Source of the DNA: Echria macrotheca
Taxonomy: Eukaryota; Ascomycota; Sordariomycetes; Sordariales; Schizotheciaceae
DNA length: 64,000 nucleotides
Assembly: GCA_030411725.1 (NCBI GenBank)
Contig: MU839841.1
Span: forward strand, 620,001 to 684,000
Direction: 5' to 3'
Under the pieces are notes generated by a model that did not search any database, had not been told where the DNA came from, and saw only the letters and a program-made list of their open reading frames with translations. Shown here one piece after another: positions 9,913 to 21,932 of the stretch (positions are counted from its first letter, which is position 1; each line of letters starts with the position of its first letter). Both the position numbers and the translations under genes were made by a program.

Positions 9913-10977
9913 TTACACTGATCCAAGTCGAAGAAGAGCCTCGACAGCCTCGCGCTCCTGCGCGTCCGGAGGGCCGCCGGAAAAGTCGATGTTGCGGAAC
10001 TGTGGTGGCCGCGCCATTCCAGCCGAGCCGGAAAAGGACCGGAATCCACAGCCAGGGGTATATACATTGTCAGAGTGAAGATTTCGTGAGGACCGGGGTT
10101 GGTACGATGAGGCGCGGAGAGCCGCAGCACCCACGGCAGCCCAGTCCTCCTCGTCGGTGAGGTCTTCGGGGTCGTCGTTCATGGCCACGTCGTCATCGGG
10201 CGCCTCGGAGCACGAAGCCGAGCCCGAGCCGTCCAACGACATCTTATCGGCCTCGTTCTCAAGCATGGAGATGTCCCGGTCGTCGTGCGAAAAGGCTGCT
10301 GACCAGGCACCGCCTGCGCTCGAACCGGACGCGGCGAGCCGTAACCGGTCCGTAGTCCGTCCTCCTAGTCCCTTGGAGATGGGGATGCTCGTCGGGTACA
10401 GCTCGCTCGTCGGCGACACGCGGCGCACGGCCAGGTCGCGCGCGAGCTTGCCTCGCTTCTTCGCATCCCACGTTCCCCAGCCCACCTTTACAAACTCCAC
10501 GTCACCATCCAACCCACCACCCTCGGTTCTCACCCCTTTTCCCTCCAAAGCGCCCACTACTAGCCTCCGCGCCTTCGTGGGCGGGATTCCCGCGAAGCCG
10601 GGCACCGACGTCGTCAGGTAGCCCATAATGTGGCGGATCGACAGCGGACCGTGGTTGACGAGGATCTCGGGCAGGTGGAACTTGGCCAGCATGCCGGGGG
10701 TGATGGCGCCGGCCGAGTCGTAGGGCGGCGACCCCAGCGGCGAAGCGCCGTCGTGATCCTCGTGCAGGTCCAGGTCCGAGTCGATGGGCTCGAGGCGCGC
10801 CTTCTGCAGCTGCGCCTTGAGCCCGTGGGGAGGCAGCGAGGGGGATATGGAGTTGGGGGGAGTCGGGAGGGTGGTCGGATGGGTTGTCACAGGGACGCTC
10901 CGGACCGCTACAGCAGTCAAGTTGTCTCGGCCGGAGGTCGTTGCGATATCGCGAACAGCAGATGCCATGGTTGCCAT
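9913..10977 (-). CDS. STB3: Stb3-type Sin3-binding / ribosomal-RNA-processing-element-binding protein
   Basis: A single exon of 354 aa from the ATG at 10977. The frame stays open to 11247, but the extra 90 residues have no conserved look, and MATMASAVRDIATT is a natural start. Another Met lies at 10968. The N-terminal half carries ITPGMLAKFHLPEILVNHGP and IRHIMGYLTTSVPGFAGIP, then KARRLVVGALEG and FVKVGWGTWDA, which is the Stb3 DNA-binding domain. The C-terminal half is acidic and serine-rich (TDEEDWAAVGAAALR) and ends in a short conserved-looking helix. In yeast, Stb3 binds RRPE elements of ribosome-biogenesis genes and recruits Sin3-Rpd3 when TOR signalling is low. A nuclear repressor role here is inferred from the family. 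Confidence 0.85.
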   Translation of the reverse strand: MATMASAVRDIATTSGRDNLTAVAVRSVPVTTHPTTLPTPPNSISPSLPPHGLKAQLQKARLEPIDSDLDLHEDHDGASPLGSPPYDSAGAITPGMLAKFHLPEILVNHGPLSIRHIMGYLTTSVPGFAGIPPTKARRLVVGALEGKGVRTEGGGLDGDVEFVKVGWGTWDAKKRGKLARDLAVRRVSPTSELYPTSIPISKGLGGRTTDRLRLAASGSSAGGAWSAAFSHDDRDISMLENEADKMSLDGSGSASCSEAPDDDVAMNDDPEDLTDEEDWAAVGAAALRASSYQPRSSRNLHSDNVYTPGCGFRSFSGSAGMARPPQFRNIDFSGGPPDAQEREAVEALLRLGSV

Positions 10978-11444
10978 ATTGACAGTTTTCAGTCGGGGTT
11001 TGCTTCGAGACGTGACTGCGATGCGCCGGGCGCCCATGTGGTTAGCTGGGCTGGACCGATGGCAGACTCGAGGCATGCGACGCGTCTTCCACCACGTAAA
11101 GTGTCTGGAGGCCGGTGTTGCAGGTGCTGTTCGCGACGACGGGAGTGTTTTTTTTCGCTGGGGGTGACTCACAAGGTCCGAAGCAAATTGCGCAGCTTGA
11201 TAAAGCGACTTTTGACCGTGTCTTGTCGGGCAAAAGCGAGGGGGCAAAATGGCAGAGCTGCTGCGATGATCTTCTGTGACAAGGAGATGACTCTCGATGC
11301 TAAAATCGATGGGTTAGAATTGCGTGTTGTTGTTGCTTTGGGGGATCAAGAGAGAAGGCCGGGACGGATTCGCCGGCCGCGACATGCTAATAAAGCGCCT
11401 GGCGTTCACCATCACACACACACTCTCGCAGAGCACAAGCCGCC

Positions 11445-11464
11445 GGCTGGCTGGCTGGCTGGCT
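11445..11464. repeat. (GGCT)5 tetranucleotide repeat
   Basis: Five perfect GGCT units, about 470 bp upstream of the STB3 start codon. Confidence 0.9.
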
Positions 11465-14021
11465 GACGGGCTGCTGCTGCGACTCACAGCATCCCAACAT
11501 GGGTGTGGTCTCCCAGCCAAGGATGGGCTTGGCTAATACCCTCCCCATGGGGTGGGCGCAGTGAGGCCACTCATGATTCGGCGCACAGGCACATTCCAAT
11601 TGACTGGCCACAAGCCACACGCTGCAATGCAGTGCATTGCCCACTCTTTTCTCTTTGTCCTATCCTCGGAGCATTCAGATAGTGTAGATCGCCGCGGGAA
11701 GAAATGCAGACAGCAATGCCATGTTTTGTTTTACAGTGAATGGCAGGCAGCGGCCCGTTGTTTCTATTCACCACCGAATCCACCGGTTATTGCCCTGTTT
11801 GTTCTCTTTCACCCGGGGGTGTTTGGAGATGGTGCCTTGTCAATCTGCTTTACCAAAGACGTTTAGCCCAATGTCCCACACATGGGGGCAAAAGAAACGC
11901 ATCTCAATTCATCAAAATTAGACAGAACCGAAAAGAATCTATTCCTGAAGACATGCTTCATAGACGTGAACATTGGCCGTCGAAACCTACAATAAGACTG
12001 AGGAAGACACAGCAGAGATGATGACGAATCCAGCTTCCTGTTCCTTCAAACGCGATGCACACGGGAGGGAGTACACCTAGCCATGCCGGCTGGCGACCGG
12101 TGACGTTCGTCGCTCATGCACTGTTGATGCAGCCCAGGTCCCATTGTTCAGTCAGACCCAAGTTCCCCGTCGGGTCTCCACCGTGCGAACAAGCTCGCAT
12201 CCCAGCTGATGAATTGATGGGTGATTCCCCAAGTTTCTTTCCCAGTGTCCACACCCCCCGCCCGCAGCCAACAGTGCTCCATCCGCCCAGACCAGATAAG
12301 GGCTCACCCACACACTTTGATCATCCGACACGGTCACAGTCGAGACCGGCGATATCTAGGAACCTCCTTGCGCGCATTGTTATCGCGTGCCCGAATACTC
12401 AAAGCAGTCCCATTGACCTTTTTGCCGCCCACTGATAAAGGGGGGTGGGAGGCCGCGAAGGGGGCGACAGGCGGCGCGCGGCGGGCGTTGGCTTGTGTGT
12501 GGGCTGTGATTGATACACGAGCAGAGACAGACAACAAGGGGTCCAGCAGCGCGAACAAATCGGGCATCGATTTTTTACTTCGCAACCCCGACATCGCTCA
12601 AACCAGGTTTGTTGTGTGTGCCATGATAGGGCATGGTAGGGTATGGCGAAAGCAGGTACAGCATGTAACTAGATACCCTCTCTGAAGCCCGAAGCCAGAT
12701 TGATTGCAGTCCCGCTCGCACCACCACCAGCCCGAGTCCCGTTGTCAGCGCCATGGCAGTGCAGTGCCCTGCGTCTTGCGCGAGATCTGTTCCTGGGAAA
12801 ATCCGTTTGTTGAAGAAGGGTGTGTATCAATTTGTCGAGGGATCTGATCTGATTCGGGCCTCCCGGTTTGTATGACTCCAGCAGTACTGTACAGATCTCA
12901 CCTTTTACCGTCATCAGGGTATGTACCCGGCATCCCCGATACAAAACAGCGCACACTTACATCTGCCCCAAAATACTACTACAAACCAAATCGTATACCA
13001 AAAATGCAAATGGACAGATGGAGAGTCGGATAGGCGCAGCGGATAGATGGAACGAGAACGGCATCCTCTCAAAACCCGAAAACTCCCGCAAGACACCAAG
13101 ACAGAGAGACAAACTTTGGGCCAAAAGAGGAATCACGTTGGAAGCATACCCAACGCTGATTGGCCTATGAGGATAACCTGCCACTGAGTGGAAAGCCCCT
13201 CGCTAACAAGAAAACGGATGAATGACATCGTCTTTTTTTTTCTCGTTTTTGCCAACACCAGCTGACCGTGGCTTTGCTGCGGGTGTTTCCAAACCGAGCC
13301 GAGCTAATGTGGAAGGCAATACGATAGGTAAGGTCGGACATGACGACGACAGTTTGACTTTGCAGGGTGGTAACCAAACGGCTCGAGGGGTGTGTGTGTG
13401 TGCCGCGATACCTACATGTTGTATTGATGGTTTCGTGGTTGTTGCCCTAACAAATTCTCAGCTTTTTTTTGTCCATATCAGAATTGTGATATGAGTGACA
13501 CCCTCATACAAACCACACAAACCACAAAGCTATGGATGATACACACACACACGCGCCACGCACCACGCAACACACAAACGCACACACACAAAATAAAACA
13601 CAAGAAAATGCTCAAAATAAATGACTCCCGAAAAAAACAAACCCCGGATTCCATCGGGTATCCCTTCCCCTACTCTAGCTAGCTGCCTTGGTTTTTCCTT
13701 GGATTTCTTGGCCGTCTCCCGTCGCGATGGAGCCCGTCATGGTTGTATCCGTACGGATTACCACAGGCATCAATGATTCCCCGCCGCCCCGCCCCGACGA
13801 CGCCGCCTCCTCCTCCTCTTCCCGATCATTTGACGATGCCAACCTGTACGTGTAGTGTAGAGTAAAATATCTCATACCCATTCTCCATCCCGAAGCCCGA
13901 TTCCCCCACCCCCCGCCCACGTTTGTACGAGCAGTGCAGTGCTGCTTGCTGTAAATAGGACACACATAGGCCGAGGAAGGGAAAATGTTTGGGTACCTAT
14001 CCCCTAGGTACACAGAATATG

Positions 14022-14052
14022 GCACACACACACATAGAGAGAGAGAGAGAGA
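14022..14052. repeat. Compound (CA)n-(GA)n microsatellite
   Basis: A CA run joined to a GA run with one short interruption, about 1 kb past the TOP3 stop codon in non-coding DNA. Confidence 0.85.
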
Positions 14053-15096
14053 CGCATAGGTAATATGCGCCGACAAAAAACACATATTGCTAGGTAATAT
14101 CTCCATAGTCTGTACAAACAACAAACATACACAACGCGGGGTTGGGGGGTTATTTACCCCCTCATACAGCAAAGAGCATACACCTAAACAGCCGCGAGAA
14201 ATGTAAATCCGATATGGATACAAATAACGATACGGATACCCTGCCCGCTGTTTCTAGACCGAGACCGAGGGAAAGAGAGACTCCATCCACATCACGCCCC
14301 ATCAGCCGCCAATCTGTCCCCATCAAGGTGATCAAGGTGCTCCATCAACCCGATCGACCGCGTGGATCATGGATTCCCCGTACATTTGAGATATGTCCAT
14401 CACTCCTCGAACCTAGAGGTAGATCCGATCCCTGCCCCACGACGCGGGGTTCCGTACTCTACTCTAGCGTGTACACGTGTAGTTAAAAGTAAAAACCCGT
14501 TGACGACGCCGATGATCTACACTACCTTATCTTTCCGATGAAAAAAAGGCGATCAATACCCACTTTCTACGGAGTACACAGACTAGTACTAGACGTCCAA
14601 CTACACACAATCTCAATTGACTGGACTGCTGGGCAGGTGTAGAGCAAACTACGTTAGGTAAGGTACGGTCCTTCTTATTGCACACATACTCTGTGTCTCC
14701 GCCCTCTCAAAACTCCAAGCTGTGCACGCAGTGCAGAGATAAAAACGGAGGTGGGGGATAGGTAGCAAGCAGGAGGACATCCGATAATCGGATGTGTCCG
14801 CCCGCTGCCCGCCACGCCCCTCCACCTCCCCCCTTCCCCCTTCTCCCGTGATACACACTACATACACAGCATGCATTCCCCGCTACTGTAGGTTGGTGGA
14901 AATTCACCTATCGCCGGCGAGCTGTCGACCATGCAGTGTGTGTGTGCGCACGACAGGCACGTCGCTTCTCGGTTGGCCGGAACAGAACATCGTGGGAGGG
15001 TTGCCGTCTATCAACACTGGCTCCCGTCAAAGGGGTCGCGGGCTCGCAGCGAGTTAGCGGCCCCTTTCCCCATGCCCAATGCCCGCCTCACTCCAT

Positions 15097-17366
15097 TTAC
15101 CCCGCTGCCGCTGCCGCTTCCTGGCCAAAGACATATCGCCTGCATGCCTGGTAAAATCACAAAGATGATTGGGTTAGCAGACTGTTCCTCATCGAGATTG
15201 GATATCGATTGCAGCTTCAAAAAGCACTGGCAAGAAAAAAAACTTACAGCTTTGAGCGTGCCAAGCTCGCCCAGTGAATGGTCGTAGACGTTGCGGTATT
15301 TGGAGATGCTGTCGCCGAGAACCATCTCCTTCGTGTTGCGGCCCTCGCAAATGGCCTTCATTTGCTGCTCCATCTCCTTGCGCAGAAAAGGCTTGCCGAG
15401 ACTCGTTTGATGCTGCATCCGGTCAAACCCCTCGATCAGGGCAACGCCCAGGCTGGTCGGGATAAACTCTCTGATTCCTCCACCACCCCTACCTCCTCCT
15501 CTTCCAGCACCACCTCGTCCGCCCCGTCCTCTACCACGGCCACGGCCCCTGCCGCGGCCTCTGCCTCTTGCAGCAGGAGCTGCCGGGGCGTCATCGTCGC
15601 CGTCGCCGCCCCCTCTCCGCCCGCGCTCAACGGTACGGACATATTGTCTCTCTTGGATCTTCTCGATATGTTCGGCCATGGTGGCGTCTGTGCCGATTCC
15701 GTGTGCGTCCATCAAGGCAATGAGGTCAGCCTCCGTCAGATAACCCGGCGGACTCGTCTTTCCCTCGGTCATCATCGCTTCGGTTGGCTGAAACCGCTCG
15801 CCTACCCGAAAGACCGGCAACTCGGTGGTTCCAGTCCAGTTTTCGTAAGGATAAACATCAAGGTAGTTCCGCGCAAGGACGATGAGGCCGTGTGCCGTAA
15901 ACGTCTCATCACCGTAGAGGATCTCGATATCCGTCGACATGCCCTGGGCGTCTTCGGAGCAGCAGGCGAGAAAACGTCGGACAACAAACTCGTAGACTTT
16001 CTTTTCGTTCTCATCAAGCACCGTCGGGCTCGCATAGGTAATGGGGTGAATAGGCGGATGAGCCTTGTCGTCGTGACTGCCCTGACGAGGTTGCTGAAAG
16101 GCGCCGTCAACCAGGTTCTGGGCAAACGGGCCCCATCGCTGGTCTGGTGTTTGCTTCTGGACGAGTGCTCGGAGATTCATGGCTCTGTCGAACCGGTCTG
16201 TTTCGGTCCTGGGGTAGCTGATAAAGCCTTTGTTGTATAGCTTTTCCGCTACTGACAAGGCTTCCTGGCCAGTAAGACGGAGAAACCTGGTTGCCATCTT
16301 TTGTAACTCGACTGTAGTGAGCGGAAGAGGTTTGTACTTTTTGGTAGGCTTCTCCTGGACTTTGATCACCTGGGCAATTTTTGCCTGGAGACATCTCTCG
16401 TAGAGGATGATGGTGGACATGCGGTCAAATAGTCTGTGTCTGGCCCAGTTGAAGTTGACCTTGATGCCGCTCTTCTCATGCATGACTTTGATAGACCAAA
16501 ACGCCTCGGGGACGAAGTTGCGAACACGAAAGTACCTGTCTACCACGAAACCAAGTGTTGGGAATTGACAAGATCCTAGAGGGTCAGATACACCATCCGT
16601 TTGACTGCTGTTGGGGAGCTCACCGTAGCTGAGCAGCAGATTCGCCAGAGCGCCACCAAGAGGACGTAGATTCAGAGTTAAGAAACGTGTGAATGCGTAG
16701 CCGATTCGGAGGTCGAGTTCAATGCGTGCTGCAACCGCGTTGACCTGCCTGTCATCCAACTCCACCAGACGTCGGGCGGCGTTGAGGATATGAACTCTCT
16801 CAATATTGCTGAATCTTGCTCGTTTCACCGTGATCCTGGGATTGCCCTTTTTGGCCGCGTCGCGTATCTCACCTCCAATATGCTCCCCCTCACGGTCGCA
16901 ATCGGTCCATATTATGAGTACCGATGACTGCCTCGCTTGAGTCTCAATGTTTTTGGCGATGACTTTCCGATCCTGTCTCCGTATTAGCTTGAATATTTCC
17001 GGCTTCCTCTGGAGTACAAACATCTGGAATGATGGTCAGAACGGGGGCATCAAACAGACGGTCTGGAGGCGGGTATTCCCAGCGCTTATAGTCGCTCGAA
17101 AAGTCAACTGAGGTGAGATGGCCTTTGACGGCGGTCATGGTGACTTCCGACTGGCCCCACGGTGGCCCAAAGTCAAAGTTAAAGACATAGTTCTTGATGT
17201 GCACATCCCGGGTTCCAGTCTGTTGCCCATGTCAGCCCAATTGGGAAGACTAGAGAAAACTCAGAGTCTCTTGGTAACAAACCGTTTGGTATTGGCCACC
17301 CGAAAGATGTCCTGCAACTGCCTTGGCGATCGAGGGTTTCTCAGCAACGCAGAGAATGCGCGTCAT
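15097..17366 (-). CDS. TOP3: DNA topoisomerase III (type IA)
   Basis: Exons 17366-17283, 17219-17022, 16972-15248 and 15147-15097 give 685 aa. The introns are 17282-17220, 17021-16973 (49 bp) and 15247-15148, and each restores the conserved frame. The TOPRIM domain starts with MTRILCVAEKPSIAKAVAGH and carries IIWTDCDREGEHIG, whose acidic triad binds Mg. The active-site tyrosine lies in GFISYPRTETDRF (about residue 347, codon at 16214-16216). HGIGTDATMAEHI and the RTVERG ... REFIPTSLGVALIEGF segments belong to domains I/II and the C-terminal region. An RG-repeat insert (about 40 residues, DNA about 15470-15600) interrupts the latter. The final 16-residue exon encodes RRYVFGQE, the usual family end. 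The enzyme passes single strands and, with a RecQ helicase and Rmi1, dissolves double Holliday junctions in the nucleus. Confidence 0.93.
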
Positions 17367-18006
17367 CTTTGGGGACGATGTATGGGCCGAGGAGAACGCG
17401 AGTCAGTGTTCACTGACTCTGAATCCGAGGCTATTTTGTCGTCTGGGCCGGATCGAGACGAGAAATGCATGCCGTGATATGAACATGGCACGTCAAGTAA
17501 GTGTGAGATTGGAATGGTTGGAATTGCGGAGGTGGAAATCTTTCCAGAGTCTCAGAGCTCGATAGGTACCCAGGTGAGAGTTTACATTGCACCAATTTCG
17601 TATTGTCTGTTATCCGGCAACAAAGTTTTCCAATCTTGTCTTATTTCTCTTCGTGCGAGCACCACAATGCCGAAACGGAAGTCGCGATGGAAGTTGACGC
17701 ACAGATCGCGTTGTTGATCGATATGCATATTCCGGGGTCAAATATGTAACCAACCGTCGAAAGTAAACAATCCGCTTATGCAATTGGAAGCCTGCTGAAG
17801 ACGCGGGGCTGCAGGGGTCGACGGGAGCGCTGATCGCTGGAACGGGAAAGACGACAAACGATCTGACTTCAGTCGACGCCATCGCTCAGCTCGAGATAAT
17901 GACGTATGGACTCTGAGCTTACCGATAACTATATATCACGGAGTGCAACCTCGCAGAACCGGCGAGGTGATTGTAGCAACCCCCTTTACACGCGCAATTG
18001 AACACC
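17367..18006. promoter_or_regulatory. Divergent promoter region, TOP3 / DUF1295 gene
   Basis: A 640 bp gap separates the start codons of two genes that point away from each other, so it must contain both promoters. No specific factor site can be assigned with confidence. Confidence 0.5.
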
Positions 18007-19156
18007 ATGGCGCTTCCGACGCTGTACTCGCTCGAGGAATGCTCCGATTTCTCCAAGACTGTCGAGCCTTTTCTGCCCCAGCTCTACGAATTGCCCGCAA
18101 AGCTGGCCGATGTCTTTGCTCGTCGGCAATCCCTCGCGGACCTCTACGTTGACACCAATCCTCTGATATCGGGATTTGCCATCTCCGTGTTTCTCGGCGC
18201 CGTCTTCCTCGTGGCTGCCGAGGTCAACAGGAACTACTCCCAGGTGGACAGGTTTTGGAGCTTGTTGCCTACCTTCTACATTGCCCATTTTGATCTCTGG
18301 GCTCGATTTGCTGGCGTCCCCAGTCAGAGGATTGATGCTGCTCTGCTCTTCAGCACGATATGGAGTGTATGTTTCTGGCCCGGCCGATGAGAAAAACCGT
18401 GGCTAACCGTCCATGCAGATCCGTCTCACATACAATTACTGGAGAAAGGGAGGCTATGAAATCGGCTCAGAGGACTACAGATGGTAAATTCACCCTAGTA
18501 TATCATGTTGCGTCTTGCTGACACTTTCCAGGGAGATCATCCGCAAGCAAATCCCCAAGATTGTCTTCCACGTCTTCAACTGGACCTTCATATCATTCAT
18601 TCAGAGCATCCTCCTCTTCATGCTGGCGGCGCCAGTCTACACGATTCTGCTCAGCACTCAGTTCGAGCCGAATGTAACAAGCGCCGACCTGACGTATGTC
18701 GCCATGGAACTCGGCCTGATTCTCATCGAGTGGTTCGCCGACCAGCAGCAATGGAACTTTCACGGGGCCAAGAAGGAATACCAGACAACGGCCAAAGTTC
18801 CACGCGGGTTCCAACAGGTTGACCTCGACCGCGGCTTCAACACCAGCGGACTGTGGGCATACAGTCGCCATCCCAACTTTGCTGCCGAGCAGACGATCTG
18901 GTTCCTGCTGTACCAGTGGTCTTGCTTCGCTTCCAAGACGCTCTACAGCTGGTTGGCCGTTGGTCCCATGTTTCTCATCATGCTATTCCAAGGTTCGACC
19001 TGGCTGACGGAGCTGATCACGTCGGGCAAGTATCCAGAGTACCGTGAATATCAGCGGAGGGTTGGCATGTTTGTTCCGACGAGCACTGCGCCGTACAAAG
19101 CACCTGGTCCCAAGATCATCCGCACGAGCGAATTGGCGAAGAAAAAGCAGAAGTAG
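18007..19156 (+). CDS. DUF1295 / steroid 5-alpha-reductase-like multi-pass membrane protein
   Basis: Exons 18007-18366, 18419-18483 and 18532-19156 give 349 aa. The ATG at 18007 has a CACCATGG context; an ATG nine bases earlier in frame is weaker. Hydrophobic segments lie near residues 55-75, 85-110, 145-175, 180-200, 270-290 and 295-315. The diagnostic C-terminal block runs WNFHGAKKEYQ, RGFNTSGLWAYSRHPNFAAE, and it matches the DUF1295 group related to steroid 5-alpha reductases and isoprenylcysteine methyltransferases. These enzymes sit in the ER membrane and bind NADPH or S-adenosylmethionine in this C-terminal segment. Which substrate this fungal branch uses is not known to me. The tail ends in a basic KKKQK run, which could act as an ER-retrieval-type signal (inference). 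Confidence 0.85.
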
Positions 19157-20948
19157 GACGTCGGATGTCGCATGGCTTGGTCCGGTCTGACTTGATAGCG
19201 GGGATCGCTGCATGGTCGAAGCTTCTCTTAGCGGAAGCTGTCAAGTCTGGCGCGAAACGGAATTCCTGGGGATGCGGGGCCCCCAGATTTCACTGCCGTA
19301 GCGCCTATGGCGGTTGGCAGGTGCCAAGAGCGGTTTGAGACCACCGATCTTCAGTGTCAGGACTCGGCGCGGGATGACATGAGATGAAGGAGAGACAGAT
19401 GGATCTGCGGCTACACAGCAGAGCGTGCCAAAAACCCAAGACGGATGGCGGTTGTTGTATTTTGGGGAAAACGAATGCCATCAATAATGAAGACAAATCC
19501 AGTGGGGGTTTAGAGCCTTTGAGAGGGGCACATGACAGTCAAGAAAAGTGCTCCGGTTTTTAAGGTTCGCGGGATGAGCTCCCAGAGGCCGGGTCCGCAG
19601 GCAAGCCTTCAACAGGGGCCCAACGCCCTAAGCTGACCGCGTGACCAGCTGCGAAATTGCCCGGCCCTCAGATTGGACAGAGGCGTTTGAGACGTGGGCC
19701 GGTCCAGAAGAGCCTCAAGGGTTCAGAGAAACCGAGATTCAACATGTCCTTCTTTTTGCTTTTCCCAGGCCTTTGTGGAAGACAGTTGCATGGCAACGGC
19801 CTGTCGGGGCGGAGAATTGGAGATGCACCGGCGGGGGTTCGGCCGCGATATAAGTTCCGGAACCGCCCTCTGCAGGTAAGTTATGTCCCCGTGTCTCATC
19901 TTGCTGTTTGTTTGCAGACTTGAAGTTGTTGCGTTTTTCCTTCACATGCCATCTATCCTCTCGCTGTAGACGGTCTCGTGAGCAAAACCAACATTGAAGA
20001 AAACTTTGTCGTTTTTGTTCGCCACCGTCTTACACTCCTTTCCGGTCGTAAACAGCACACGCACAGAAACTTGGTCCGAACCTCCGGACTCGTCAGCCGA
20101 CCCTGCACGCAGTCACTCGCTTCATCCGATCTCCGTTTAAGCCGCTCCCCTCCGGCCCCAACTCCGGGGTGCGTATTGTCGTCGTCGTCTCACCACCACC
20201 CGCGCGCCCGCCCTCTTTTTCTTCGCATTGCGTTTTCGCCTCCTGTCATTACCTCACTCGTCACGCTGCACCCCGCGGAAGGAAGCCGTTTTAGCTTCAG
20301 GCTTGCCTGCGCTACTGCTGCCCCCCGGATCATTCCGCCCACCTTTTGTGTACCTGTCGTCCACGTCTCGGCTACTAGTCTCTACCTAGGGCTTGTCACC
20401 TAAATAAGCGTGTGGGGGTTTTGGTTGTGTGGAGGAGACATTATTATCCTTCACCTCAGTTCAGGCACCGCCTGGCGCTACCTGCGGCATCCCGCATCTC
20501 CTCGAGCTCACCTGAGCGAAATTTCACATCAATATCATTCCAAGGAGTGGCCCCGGGACTTTTGACACGCGCGTGTGGATTCTCTCGAAAAGCTCGGGTC
20601 TTTTGTGGGGTGGGTTTTCATGCTATCTTGATCCCCGCGAGCAGAGAAGCAGGCAGGAGAGAGCAAGACGGCGGCCGAAGCGAACACACCCACCCGCAAA
20701 ACGCTAAACTAGGGTACACCTTATTGACAAACTGCACTCGTGGGCTTTTCATCTGTCGTCGTCACCCGCTTTTCCCGTCGTCCCAAAAAAAAATGGCTTC
20801 CTTCTTCGAGGATATTTATTACAGGATCTTCCCGTCCCGATCCTCCTCCCTTCTCCCACCATCATCACCGCTTTGTTCATCTCAGAGCTCATTCCTTTCG
20901 CCGACTTTTACTCTATACTACCACTCTCAAAGATCATCATCGTCCACC
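19157..20948. other. Intergenic region upstream of the small unknown protein
   Basis: About 1.8 kb between tandem plus-strand genes. The right half is pyrimidine-rich and looks like a long transcribed leader (about 19980-20940). An RFX/X-box-like palindrome at 19785-19797 is listed separately. The open frame running through 20412-20948 is low complexity and is taken as leader rather than protein. Confidence 0.5.
19785..19797. promoter_or_regulatory. X-box-like palindrome (possible RFX-family site)
   Basis: GTTGCATGGCAAC is an inverted GTTGC/GCAAC pair around ATG. It is one base shorter than the consensus X-box bound by RFX proteins (Crt1 in yeast, RFX1/CPCR1-type in filamentous fungi). It lies about 1.15 kb upstream of the next start codon, so its relevance is uncertain. 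Confidence 0.3.
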
Positions 20949-21413
20949 ATGTCGACCTCCTCTGAATCCGCCCTCTCCGAGTCGCCCAACGCGACCGGCG
21001 ACGCGGCGGCGGGCAGCTACTTCCCCACCACGACGCCGCGCAGCTCCATCTCGTCGACCCTCTCGACCCGCTCCGAGCTCCTGGGAGACGGAGACAGCAG
21101 CGTCACCAAGCCGATGTTTGCGCGCACCGTGACCGTCGCGACGCCCGAGCCGCCCGTCAAGCTCGACCCGCTGCGCCGCCACTTCCCCAAGCCGACGGAC
21201 GAGGTCAAGCTCGAGGAGCTTCTGGCCAGGCCGCCGCTGCGGTACTCGCTCGGCCACTATGTCAAGAAGGCCGGCGCCGGCGCCGCCGATGAGAGCAGCA
21301 AGACCATGGTTGCTGTACTTCAGCAGCAGCGCGGTGGGGATATCGAGGATACCAAGCGGGAGCTGCTGAGGGCGCATGAGGAGCTCAAGAAGCTTGCGGC
21401 GAAGCGGCGGTAG
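20949..21413 (+). CDS. Small uncharacterised fungal protein
   Basis: I do not recognise a named family. From the ATG at 20949 (CCACCATG context) it has 154 aa. An in-frame ATG at 20793 would add 52 residues of Ser/Pro-rich sequence that looks like leader. The N-terminal half is Ser/Thr-rich and probably disordered (SYFPTTTPRSSISSTLSTRS). A conserved-looking middle follows (KPMFARTVTVATPEPPVKL, HFPKPTDEVKLEELLARPP, RYSLGHYVKKAG). The end is a basic-acidic helix predicted to form a short coiled coil (DTKRELLRAHEELKKLAAKRR). No signal peptide or membrane segment is visible. The mix of a Ser-rich head, short conserved motifs and a helical tail would suit a small adaptor or regulatory protein, but that is speculation. 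Confidence 0.65.
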   Translation: MSTSSESALSESPNATGDAAAGSYFPTTTPRSSISSTLSTRSELLGDGDSSVTKPMFARTVTVATPEPPVKLDPLRRHFPKPTDEVKLEELLARPPLRYSLGHYVKKAGAGAADESSKTMVAVLQQQRGGDIEDTKRELLRAHEELKKLAAKRR

Positions 21414-21932
21414 GCGGTTTTCTTGGGACGTGCCAGCTTTCGTTCGGGTCGGGTCGAGCCTTCTTTTTTCCGTTGTCAACATGACGCCCGCTTCTGGTTG
21501 CTATTTCTGGGCTATCCGACTTGGACCATGCATGACGGGAGTGGCGGACGACATGGCAGTTACGCATCGGGCCGTACCCCACAGTGTCACGGAATCGACC
21601 GACACATGGGGCTGGTACTATTTTCGATCTTTCCTTCAGTCTTCTAGAAAACAGCGGTGCATAGGCATAGGCATGGTTAAATGGGCGTATTGGTTCTGGG
21701 GCACATATTTGGCTTTCCCCGCCACCGGTCATCTCTCGGTCAGCTGCACCAGAGCGAGCCGGCGGTCGAAAAAGGAAACGGCGTTTAAAGGGAATGGGAA
21801 CAGCGAGTTCTATCATATGCATCTTGTAATATTTTTGGTCATGGTACTTGGAGAAAGTGACACATTTACCATTGCTTCTGTTTCCTCTGATGTATCATGT
21901 GCGTGTTGGTGTATTCTGAGGAGCGGTGACAA
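21414..21932. other. Convergent 3' region
   Basis: About 520 bp between the stop codons of two convergent genes. An open frame crosses part of it (21376-22074, +), but most of that frame is non-coding or antisense to the TMEM205-like gene. Nothing else was seen. Confidence 0.5.

Larger units (their letters stand above)
10978..15096. other. Long gene-free region (4.1 kb) between STB3 and TOP3
   Basis: Both flanking genes are on the minus strand, so this holds the STB3 promoter and leader on the left and the TOP3 3' region on the right. ORFs are short and overlap on both strands without family motifs. Simple repeats are frequent: GGCT at 11445-11464, CA-rich DNA near 13535-13595, and CA/GA at 14022-14052. 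I see no tRNA and no convincing gene. Confidence 0.55.

Noticed and set aside
9255..10130. 291-residue minus-strand open frame overlapping the STB3 end
   Set aside because: It is in a different frame from STB3, includes a microsatellite-coded His/Thr run and has no family motif.
13535..13600. Clustered CA-rich repeats considered as a telomere-like or CRISPR-like array
   Set aside because: Only irregular dinucleotide repeats with no unit-spacer pattern and no TTAGGG tract.
20412..20948. In-frame N-terminal extension of the small unknown protein
   Set aside because: Low-complexity, pyrimidine-rich sequence typical of a leader. The ATG at 20949 has a much better context.
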